From Henningerozyma blattae CBS 6284 (Eukaryota > Ascomycota > Saccharomycetes > Saccharomycetales > Saccharomycetaceae), in contig NC_020185.1 in NCBI RefSeq assembly GCF_000315915.1, forward strand, positions 2,480,001-2,544,000: 64,000 nt of DNA. The letters are read 5' to 3'. The stretch's first letter is position 1. The number at the start of each line of letters is the position of its first letter. Shown piece after piece: positions 9,611-18,429 of this stretch. The notes under the pieces are model-generated. The model saw only the letters and a program-made list of their open reading frames with translations. It was not told the DNA's origin and ran no database searches. Position numbers and translations under genes: made by a program.

Positions 9611-12600
9611 TTAATAGGTAGGTAATCGTTCTTCACCTTGATATCTCGTTAGTATACAAAGTAATACTATTAAGTCAACCATTTCATCTAGGCCACCTTT
9701 TGTTGCAGATATTTCTAGTTTATTATCATTTTTAGAAGTTGATTCATTAGAAGTGATATTTAATGAATCTTGTCTCTTTCTTAGTGCATCTCTTTTTAAG
9801 ATACCTACGCAAAGTTTTCTATAGGTGCTTAGCAACTTCTTTACATTTCTTATAACGACTTTATTTTCACTTCCTGTACTGATTAAAATTGCAGTTATTA
9901 ATTGAAAACATGGAACTAAAAATTCAAATATTGAAATTCCGTTATTATCAGAACCTTGACCGATAGATATTGGATTGTCAAGATTCAAATTTAGTTTAAC
10001 CACTTTATCCCCTTCTTTAAATGTATTAAATTCGTCGAATATTAATTCTAAGCCCAAGTCAGGATCAATTTTTAAAAAGTTTAATTCAGAAATTATTTGT
10101 AATATTTGATTTTGTAAAAGCAATTGAGAGCCAATTTTGTTTTGAGCCACACGAATTAAGAATGATAAAATGGATTTAAACGCAGTTTGTTCATATAACA
10201 ACTCATCAATTGTTACGTTATTAGTAGATGACAGTAGAATATCTATATTTTTCAAAGATCTAATCAACAATAATAATTTATTGTTTTTAGTAATTGATTC
10301 TAGGATAAAGTTTTCCTTATTAAAATTTGCTAATCTGTATAAGGAATTTAATACGAAAATGCTGGTTATTCTATTTATACCTTCCCCAAATATTGCATCA
10401 TTGCATATTATATCCACCAATTTTTCACTATCTAATCTTAAATCTTGTAATACACGTTTACCTAAACTTTCATCCATTAATACTCTTACCAAATATTTGT
10501 TGGCTAATATGTAGAAATCAGATCTTAATGTAAATGTGGTTGTAGTAGATTTTATACCAGAAATGCAAGCTTTGAATAGAGTATAAAGTCTTGAATCGAG
10601 TTTTTGATGGCCATCAATCATAACTCTATCTTTTTGATAAATATCATATAGAAAGACTGTCAAAGAGACAAATTCTTCCGAAAAGGATACATTTAGTTCA
10701 ACGTAGTCATTGATCATTGGCACTATGGTTCCAAATATTTCTAGGATGAAGCTTGACCTAGCCAAAGGTACTAAGCCATCGTTTGAAACAATTATTTGAA
10801 CTAATTGTGCCCATGCATGTAACGTTGATAGTTGTAAATCATGAAAAGTATTAGTGCTTAATAAGAGAGTAAGGTTTTCCTTTATCTTCACCATTTCGAA
10901 TTCAGTTTTAGATTTAAGAACCTTTTTCTCATTTGTAGTGAGAATCATACTTTTGCAATTGTTTTGTAAGTAAACTCTACTGGCTAAATTTAATAATAAA
11001 TCTATCTCTTCGAAATTATAAATATTACCACTTACTGAGAAATTTTTATCAACTTTGTTCAAGTTTATGGATAAATCTTTAAATATAGTTAAATCAGCAG
11101 TATCGGAAGAATCATTTAAACTTCTTAAATTATAGTTTAAGATATCTAGAAATCCAAATATTTTGGCAGAGTACATCTTATTAGATGCTAATTTTTCAAT
11201 ATATTTCTTAATCTTAATTGTACTACCAATATTAGATAATTTGAACAAAGAGAGACTCACAAATTGTAGCAAATAGCTACGGTATCTTAAGAATGACATT
11301 AATGCACCCATTGCCTCAGTTTGAATAAATTTTTGGTATGATTCTAAATGAGTAATATCAAATTGATGGTTTGACCAGAGAGTATTTTTATTCATTGTAA
11401 TATCAGTATCTAGTAAAGAATTGAATAATTCTCTATCTTCTAAGTATTCTAAAATAATATGGGTAGTAGAATGGTTGCGGCATAATTTTAAAATAATTTC
11501 CAATGAATCAGCTGCTAACCTTATTGGAGCATAAGCAATATAATCTGAGGAAAGAGCAGTTAATGATTCTCGTAGTATAAATTTCAAGCAGTTTAGTAGT
11601 GACGATCCAGAGGTTATGAACGTGTTTAAATTAGGACCTAATGAAATGCCGTTTGTAATTTCAAATCCTAATAAAAAGTGAGCTATAGTTATTTGAGGAT
11701 CTGAATAGTTTAGATTGGTATTAATAAAATCTAAGATTTCGAACTTCAAAGATAGACAAGCGTCATCCTCAATTGGATTTTGTAGCTGAGCAATGAATGC
11801 ATCTTTTATCCTAACAGATTCATCGACAGAATCAAATATTGTAAGAAGCTTTTTCTTTCCAGACTCTTGAGAAAATGTAGAATATTCATGATAGGATATT
11901 TTTTTCAACACTTGTAGAGCTTCAGATGCTACTGCAATATCATCCATGCCAATATACAGACCAAGATGTGCAACAACAGGTAAATTAAAAAAAATTGCAT
12001 CATAAAATGAACGAAGGCCATGGAGTCCAAAGTACTTAGGAGTATAGTATTCTGGTTTCGAGTTTTTAGCCGATATAGGCACAATTTCTTCGATATATGC
12101 GCTTTGGTGATCTAAAACACTAGAGATAATCCTTAGGGAGGATCTTAGCAATGATAGTTTTTCAATTCCGCCATTTAGTTCTGTTCCTAACTCATCAACA
12201 CCAACGGTCATAATACTAAAGATAGAGTTATAAATTTCTTCGGTGAATAAATAATTGAAAGTAATAGCTGCTGGAGTTTCTTGAACATAAGTAAAAAAGT
12301 CATGTGTTTCAACTAATGAATTTATATTTGCGTTAACAGTAATAGAATTTAGAGGAACAGAATAATCAAATGAGTTTAACGAAGTTTCAATTATTTGAAG
12401 TATTAATGAGCGTAATTGATAATTATTAGTTGCGTTTTTGATATGGCTCGAATTTATCAACAATTCGTTGAATATATAATCAAAATATGGCCATATTCCG
12501 GCCTTTCTATAATTTATACCCAGTTTTGGAGGGAATGTCAACTTACCAAAAGTTAAATATTTACTATTTGAATCTTTTGTTTCGATTTTAATTAAGTTAT

Positions 12601-14680
12601 AGAATAACTTGAGGAATCCAGAAACTTCTGAAAAATTTGTAAAACTTTTTGAGAATATTTGTTTATAAGAATCTCTTGAGGAAAATGAATTGTTCTTAAA
12701 TATTAGCCTATCTAACGAATTCCACATCACAGTTCGTTCAGATTCTAGGTTTGGAACTAATGAGCTTAATGTCTTTAATGCTGCACCAATCAAAGGTGTT
12801 TCAATTTTACAAAATTCAAATAATACGCTAATAAATATTGAAGACAGTGTCTTCATATTTTCTTCAGATAAATCAAATGCAACACTACTAATTAGGGTTA
12901 ATAATGAGGATAAAAATATTATTGTTTCTTCATTTAATCCTTCATCTAATGCAATGGCTGCTGTATTAATGTCATTGGAGTCTTGGAATTGTTGTCTTTG
13001 TAAAATCTCTGTGTTTAAATTGTTAATTCTTATAATATACTCATTGAAACATTGAGATATGATATTCCAAGATACTGTATTGCCACCACAGAAATAATGA
13101 TAAACATTTAAAGAATTCTCCTCACCAAATGACAAACTAGAAATCATCAAATAAAAGCATGCTCGCATTAAGGTATCGCCACATTTGGCAGCCCATTCAA
13201 TAAATCCATAGGCATTAGATTCTTTATCTAACCAAAATTTTCTTGAATATTCAGGCCTTGATGAATAGAAAAAATAAATTACCAAAAAAAATCTCTCTAA
13301 ATCTGCCTTAATAGCAATATCATTTAGATCAAAATCTTCACCTGATAATAATGAATCTTCTTCAGAGTCCTTCAATTTGGTTAATAGAAATGCACAGTCT
13401 GCAATAATCGTTTGAATGGCATTATCAAATGTGTACAGGAACATTTCATTTGTTTCATTTGAAAATTCTATATGTTCGTATGGGTTTTGTTCCTCAACCT
13501 GTGTTGCGTAGATTGGTGATACGGTTGAGGTTGTCATGTTTGTTGAGTTATTTTGTAATTGCTTTGGAATTAACCTAGGAATATGTTTTTCTAATAGTGA
13601 CCTAATATCATAAAACAACACTAAGCTTTGATCCTTTGCTGTGATAGAAGTATCTGCTGTAAAAATCATTAATTGTTCAATAGCACCAAGCTCAACAGCA
13701 GTTGACATTGGGTCATCTACAGCTGTTTTAAAATCAATGGAATTGGCTCTTGTATCCGGTTTATCTTTACACCAGCCAATAAAATACGCTAAAAATACAA
13801 AAATTGCACAAACTTTGGAGGGCTGTTTATAAATTACATCTTCATTTTTTAATGCGTTGATAAATTCTGTGTGCAAGGATCTAACATCATTATCATCCAA
13901 GCTATTTAGATTTTGGAAGGAACAAAATAATGAAGGTAAATGATATGTAATAAAAAAATCGTTAGCATCAAGTTCAGTGATTTGATTCAAAATTTTTAGG
14001 ATATAGTCTCTCTTTAGGATTGCTTTCTGTTTAACTAAACCGAACTGAATTTGTGATAGAATATCGTATTCCATTAAAAGAAAATCACGTTTGAACTTAA
14101 TATTTTGTTTAAAACTATCAAAATAATTTTCTAGCAATTGTGCTTTACTGACAGATTGTTTTATATCTTGTAATTCTTTATGAATTGTACCGAATGAGTT
14201 TTGTAAATTTGAAATCAGTTTCCCACTTGATAATAATAAAGTATATAAATCATCACCGGAATTAAGACAATTAATAATATATGATACTATCTGTAAGATA
14301 TATTGTCTTCTTAAAAAATATTGGACTTTACCAGCATTAATTAAAGTTAGTTGATCCTGGTTGCTTAAGTTATTTTCATTCTCGTTAATTAAAATTCCAG
14401 AGAGGATTAATTCTGCAATCACTAATTCGTCAACATTTAATTCATCAGATAATGTCACAGCAGCTATGATTACCTCTTGAGTTATTTTATACTTTGTGCC
14501 ATCACCTACAGTAACTTCACCTTTCTCCAGTTGACACCTACTAGTTTGGTTCTTAATTTTATCCAAATTTAGATTTAAATTCTCTAAATCTCCAATTAGA
14601 TTTTTAAACAGTGGTATATTTATTTGGCCATTATTAATTGATGAGTACAAATGTTCGAAAGGTGTTGCACACCAATTCAT
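9611..14680 (-). CDS. NUP192: Nucleoporin Nup192 (inner ring scaffold)
   Basis: Structural subunit of the inner ring of the nuclear pore complex, a very long alpha-solenoid that binds Nic96 and Nup53-type partners. The 1689-residue product is almost exactly the S. cerevisiae length (1683) and is recognisable from both ends: an N-terminal NxDKxKN...SRxQLEKGE block, then VQYFLRRQYILQIVS near residue 120, and a C-terminal ILTRYQGEERLP. No domain other than the helical repeat is expected. The ATG at 14680 is the first one consistent with the conserved N terminus. Orthologue of YJL039C. Confidence 0.96.
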   Translation of the reverse strand: MNWCATPFEHLYSSINNGQINIPLFKNLIGDLENLNLNLDKIKNQTSRCQLEKGEVTVGDGTKYKITQEVIIAAVTLSDELNVDELVIAELILSGILINENENNLSNQDQLTLINAGKVQYFLRRQYILQIVSYIINCLNSGDDLYTLLLSSGKLISNLQNSFGTIHKELQDIKQSVSKAQLLENYFDSFKQNIKFKRDFLLMEYDILSQIQFGLVKQKAILKRDYILKILNQITELDANDFFITYHLPSLFCSFQNLNSLDDNDVRSLHTEFINALKNEDVIYKQPSKVCAIFVFLAYFIGWCKDKPDTRANSIDFKTAVDDPMSTAVELGAIEQLMIFTADTSITAKDQSLVLFYDIRSLLEKHIPRLIPKQLQNNSTNMTTSTVSPIYATQVEEQNPYEHIEFSNETNEMFLYTFDNAIQTIIADCAFLLTKLKDSEEDSLLSGEDFDLNDIAIKADLERFFLVIYFFYSSRPEYSRKFWLDKESNAYGFIEWAAKCGDTLMRACFYLMISSLSFGEENSLNVYHYFCGGNTVSWNIISQCFNEYIIRINNLNTEILQRQQFQDSNDINTAAIALDEGLNEETIIFLSSLLTLISSVAFDLSEENMKTLSSIFISVLFEFCKIETPLIGAALKTLSSLVPNLESERTVMWNSLDRLIFKNNSFSSRDSYKQIFSKSFTNFSEVSGFLKLFYNLIKIETKDSNSKYLTFGKLTFPPKLGINYRKAGIWPYFDYIFNELLINSSHIKNATNNYQLRSLILQIIETSLNSFDYSVPLNSITVNANINSLVETHDFFTYVQETPAAITFNYLFTEEIYNSIFSIMTVGVDELGTELNGGIEKLSLLRSSLRIISSVLDHQSAYIEEIVPISAKNSKPEYYTPKYFGLHGLRSFYDAIFFNLPVVAHLGLYIGMDDIAVASEALQVLKKISYHEYSTFSQESGKKKLLTIFDSVDESVRIKDAFIAQLQNPIEDDACLSLKFEILDFINTNLNYSDPQITIAHFLLGFEITNGISLGPNLNTFITSGSSLLNCLKFILRESLTALSSDYIAYAPIRLAADSLEIILKLCRNHSTTHIILEYLEDRELFNSLLDTDITMNKNTLWSNHQFDITHLESYQKFIQTEAMGALMSFLRYRSYLLQFVSLSLFKLSNIGSTIKIKKYIEKLASNKMYSAKIFGFLDILNYNLRSLNDSSDTADLTIFKDLSINLNKVDKNFSVSGNIYNFEEIDLLLNLASRVYLQNNCKSMILTTNEKKVLKSKTEFEMVKIKENLTLLLSTNTFHDLQLSTLHAWAQLVQIIVSNDGLVPLARSSFILEIFGTIVPMINDYVELNVSFSEEFVSLTVFLYDIYQKDRVMIDGHQKLDSRLYTLFKACISGIKSTTTTFTLRSDFYILANKYLVRVLMDESLGKRVLQDLRLDSEKLVDIICNDAIFGEGINRITSIFVLNSLYRLANFNKENFILESITKNNKLLLLIRSLKNIDILLSSTNNVTIDELLYEQTAFKSILSFLIRVAQNKIGSQLLLQNQILQIISELNFLKIDPDLGLELIFDEFNTFKEGDKVVKLNLNLDNPISIGQGSDNNGISIFEFLVPCFQLITAILISTGSENKVVIRNVKKLLSTYRKLCVGILKRDALRKRQDSLNITSNESTSKNDNKLEISATKGGLDEMVDLIVLLCILTRYQGEERLPTY

Positions 14681-15507
14681 GTTTTTTTATCTAGTTAATC
14701 GATTGAAAAAAAAATGGAACGATAGCTCTTCAAAGATTTTTCTAAAAAATAACTGATAATATTAGAAAAAATTAAAAGAAAAATATATCTTGAAGGTATA
14801 GGAAATGTATTTACTAGTTTTTTTCTTTATAGTAATGTTGCAGTATGTTGCCGTACAAATTTCAAAATAGATCTTCAAACTTTTGTATATATTTTTTCTG
14901 CGAAGAGATGCTTATTTTTTTTGAATTTTTCTACTTGCCCGAAGTGGAATTTTAAGAGACGGTAGCTCAAGCTCAGCTCATGCAATGAAATGTAAAAGTT
15001 ATTATGAATTCTTTATTATGCTAATTGTTAAAAAAATTTGTTAGAGTGTGCTATTGAATTATTATTGCTTTTCTTTATGTAATAATCATAAGTATTAATT
15101 AGAATACTTTGAAGTTAGAACTCCAAATTGAGCATCAGTTAAGGAAATTTCATAGAATAGGAAAATGCATTAAAAGTATAAAATATCCTATGACTATTAT
15201 TGTAAACTAGAAATTGCAAATATAAAGCTAATAATTATTAACTTCAATAATATTTTAACTATTGATACTATTACTTGTATATATAGGATTATATTATAAA
15301 ACTACTATCTCTAATCTACATATTTTTTTATGAGAAGGGTCATAGTTTACAACATAACGTGTATTTAGAAGGTACATCTTCAATCAAACAAATGATAGAT
15401 AGTACATTCAAAAATGAGATCAGTTCACTGAGTTCAAGTATATAAAAATGCCAAAAAGAACATTAACTTAGAGTCACGTGATAATGCAAATATTTCCAAA
15501 AATAAAA
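14681..15507. other. NUP192 promoter and flank of tRNA-Asp
   Basis: AT-rich. A TCACGTGA (Cbf1-type) palindrome at 15474-15481 lies 26 bp beyond the tRNA-Asp 3' end. Nothing else recognisable; no ORF with family resemblance. Confidence 0.5.
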
Positions 15508-15579
15508 CTCCTCGACGGGGAATTGAACCCCGATCTGGCACGCGACAAGCGCCCATTCTAACCATTAAACTATCGGGGA
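15508..15579 (-). tRNA. tRNA-Asp (anticodon GTC)
   Basis: A 72-nt cloverleaf read on the minus strand: D arm with AGTTTAATGGTTAGAAT, anticodon loop containing GTC (15544-15546), and T arm CGGGG-TTCAATT-CCCCG, nearly identical to yeast tRNA-Asp. T runs follow the 3' end as Pol III terminators. The acceptor stem has a C4-A69 mismatch where S. cerevisiae, as I recall it, has G-C. A Ty3-type LTR begins 15 bp upstream of the 5' end. Confidence 0.95.
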
Positions 15580-15594
15580 TTGTCTTTTGATTTT

Positions 15595-16008
15595 TGTTTT
15601 AGACGAGATTGACTTTATACTCATCTACAAGTTGCTAACTAGAAATTATACATAACACTGAGCCACTGCTAGTTGCATACCTGTGAATATCTGTTCGATG
15701 CATAATCTCTACTAGTTAGCCAGCATTACTCAACCTGTGCACTCCTACCCTTATAAGTAAGTTTACAAACAGTCCAATTAAAGTAAAATGGGAAAGCTGG
15801 CGTTGACCTTTGAAAAGTATTTAAAGGCCAGCTTTTCAGACTTAAGACATAAATTTATAATTCTTTTATATAGTTATTTAGTTTAAGTAGAACAACAATT
15901 ATATTCGTAAGTTCGAAGGATTAACTGGTGTTAAGTTAATAAGATTGTTAAGTTAAGTTTTGGTAGTTACTATTTAAGTGTATTGTACTCCTAAGTTGGT
16001 TTACAACA
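15595..16008 (+). mobile_element. Solo LTR, Ty3/Gypsy-type, 414 bp (left copy)
   Basis: Ends with TACAACA; its start TGTTTTA differs by one base from the TGTTGTA of the right copy, so the terminal inverted repeats are TGTTGTA/TACAACA as in the sigma LTR of Ty3. It begins 15 bp upstream of tRNA-Asp, the position Ty3 integrase chooses at the Pol III start site. It is followed by GGTTT, not a primer-binding site, so it is solo. It is identical to the right copy in inverted orientation except for 3 mismatches, all in the first 70 bp. Confidence 0.85.
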
Positions 16009-16361
16009 GGTTTTGTGTTGTAATAGGAGAGTGAAAGGGCAAGGGTGGTGTTTCAGAGTTCGGATGGTACCGAGATCAGTAGTTACAGGTTGTATTACAC
16101 CAGATTATTGTATCTCCCCTTGGTCCTTCTCTATATAGTATATAATAATATATTGCTCTATACATGCTCCTTATATACTTCTTTAGAGCTGGACAGTTCT
16201 GGGTGCAGAATCAGTGGTTACAGCTGATGTTCCACACCTGCTGAATAGTTGTTTCTCAGCTGTGGTCAGCTGATCTGTCCTCTCTTGAGGCTTCTCTTGT
16301 ACGGATTTCTTGTAAGTATTACGTGAAAGGCGACGGAGCTTAGACGGTTTTACAACAAAAA
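16009..16361. other. 353-bp spacer between inverted LTRs
   Basis: The loop of the 414-bp inverted repeat. No gene recognised. It contains two loosely similar blocks in direct orientation (about 16053-16106 and 16191-16240, sharing ATCAGT(A/G)GTTACAG). Flank analysis suggests this stretch has been inverted relative to its original orientation. Confidence 0.5.
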
Positions 16362-16775
16362 TGTTGTAAACCAACTTAGGAGTACAATACACTTAAATAG
16401 TAACTACCAAAACTTAACTTAACAATCTTATTAACTTAACACCAGTTAATCCTTCGAACTTACGAATATAATTGTTGTTCTACTTAAACTAAATAACTAT
16501 ATAAAAGAATTATAAATTTATGTCTTAAGTCTGAAAAGCTGGCCTTTAAATACTTTTCAAAGGTCAACGCCAGCTTTCCCATTTTACTTTAATTGGACTG
16601 TTTGTAAACTTACTTATAAGGGTAGGAGTGCACAGGTTGAGTAATGCTGGCTAACTAGTAGAGATTATGCATCGAACAGATATTCACAGGTATGCAACTA
16701 GCAGTTGCTCAGTGTTATGTATAATTTCTAGTTAGCAACTTGTAGATGAGGATAAAGTCAATCTCGTCTACAACA
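16362..16775 (-). mobile_element. Solo LTR, Ty3/Gypsy-type, 414 bp (right copy)
   Basis: Minus-oriented copy bounded by perfect 7-bp ends TGTTGTA and TACAACA. It stops exactly 15 bp before the 5' end of tRNA-Ser, the same offset as the left copy to tRNA-Asp. About 99% identical to the left copy (3 differences in 414 bp), so both are young or have been homogenised. Its outer flank on the plus strand is AAACC, the complement of the GGTTT that follows the left LTR. Confidence 0.87.
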
Positions 16776-16790
16776 AAACCAATTAAAAAC

Positions 16791-16890
16791 GTCCCAGTGG
16801 CCGAGTGGTTAAGGCGATGCCCTGCTATCTATTAAAGTTGCAATTAGGCATTGGGTTTTACCTGCGCAGGTTCGAATCCTGTCTGTGACG
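16791..16890 (+). tRNA. tRNA-Ser (anticodon GCT) with intron
   Basis: A 100-nt gene with GTGGCCGAGTGGTTAAGG D-arm sequence, a long variable arm (TTGGGTTTTACCTGC) and T arm GGTTCGAATCC, all diagnostic of tRNA-Ser. The anticodon GCT is at 16824-16826, followed by an intron of about 18 nt (16828-16845) inserted after position 37, the standard place; the anticodon stem ATGCC/GGCAT closes around it. A T-run terminator follows at about 16893-16899. The acceptor stem appears to contain a C4-U69 mismatch. A Ty3-type LTR ends 15 bp upstream. Confidence 0.93.
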
Positions 16891-18429
16891 CTTTATTTTT
16901 GCAACTCGTGTCGCGTAGCTGTATGTAACAATTTTATGCTCTGCTATTCTCAGTAGTATATCTTTTTTGCTGCTAGTTTAATACCAACTGTTTATTAAGC
17001 TATACAACTATATAACTGAGCCTATGTAAGTTAAATATTATTATTATTACGTTCCGATTTGTTGACTATACACTTCCATCTTTTGTATTTCGTCCTTTTT
17101 GTTTTCTGGTTCTTACTTCTTTGTTCTACCTTAACCCTCTAGTTTATTCTTTTAGCTTTAGATCCTTAAATAGAATTTATGTTCATGATTCACTTACTTG
17201 TTAATCTACATGTTCATTCCGTTATCACGTGATCCTATTTATACACGTGACTAACGTAGTTCACACTACGTGACTGTAGCTAGCCTTTGCTGCTAGCGGA
17301 AATTTTTACATTCTGTAATAATATTTTTGCTTATTCTCTGCCAGTAATTGTTACGCCTTCTATCTTCGATAGTTACTTGTACTAATTCCTGAGTGATAAC
17401 AACAATGAAGCCTTTAACTTAAAGGACTATATAATTTTATTGGTATGTAATGTATCTAGATAAGTAATATATAATAATATTAGTTTCCAGATTTCCAGAC
17501 CATTCTTGTTGATACTTTTCGTTTCTTTCTTTTCTCTATATATCTTGGTCATAGTGAAAACTTTTCATCTTCGTGTTTATATATTCTTGTAGATCTCATC
17601 TCACCTGAATAGAAAGTCATCAGGTGACTTCAAAAATCACTGCGCCACATATTAATAATGGAAATTATTGCAAATATGTGACATATTCCATATATTTTTC
17701 GATGAGCAAGAAGATATGAATTAAGTTAAATGAAAAGAATGAAAAAATAGAGAGAAGAAAAGAAAGTTATCACCAACAAGAAAAGTACAGAACAACAGGA
17801 TATACAAACTAAATACCGAAAGAAATAATTTTTAATTTATTGTTTATTTTTGTAAGTTATTTTATTATCAAACAGTTACTCTTCAATACTGTTATTTAGA
17901 TTATTAAGTATCATTAATTTAAAATATAGAACTATTCAGTTAAGTATCAGACAATATATAAAGTTATTTGCATTATCAATAAGATAGCAAAATATTTTAT
18001 AACAGATCGGACCCAAATCACGTGATAAGATATTTTTATTCCTTTACCCCTTCATCAAGCGTGTGGAATAATATGACAACAGGGTTTTATATAAATTCGA
18101 GGTTGTTTCGTTGAACAAAATTATTATTAAGCATTTAATATTTGAAGGGCTTCTTTTAAATAAAGTTTGTGCCTTCCAATCGTCAGGATGGATACCATAT
18201 GACTGAAAGATGTACTACATTGTATCTCTTTGGAAATGTATTCTCCTAACCACATTTCTTAAGTGACAGATGTACCTACTCACAAGTATATGTTTTGTTC
18301 TCTAGGTCCTCAAGATTACATTACCTGGCAAAAATATCAGTCACACGCCTCGCCTGGATCTACCACATCTACCACCTCTTCAAAAGTGAACTTCCCTTGA
18401 TATTCTACTCCGCTCTCTAAAATTCTTTC
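16891..18429. other. 1.5-kb accessory intergenic region, no gene seen
   Basis: No supported ORF or RNA. Three (C/T)ACGTGA-type sites lie within 50 bp at 17225-17232, 17244-17251 and 17267-17274, and another TCACGTGA is at 18018-18025. A stretch of about 345 bp from 17060 to 17404 has TGTTG...CAACA ends but no target-site duplication, so calling it an LTR is not justified. The region borders the degraded Ty3-type pol and may contain unrecognisable element remains. Confidence 0.45.

Noticed and set aside
16009..16361. Spacer between inverted LTRs as internal coding sequence of a retrotransposon.
   Set aside because: No primer-binding site follows the LTR, no gag or pol similarity, and the LTRs are inverted rather than direct.
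17060..17404. About 345 bp with TGTTG...CAACA ends, LTR-like.
   Set aside because: Flanks CGATT and ATGAA do not match, ends share only 5 bp, and no second copy is in the window. A genome-wide search would decide.
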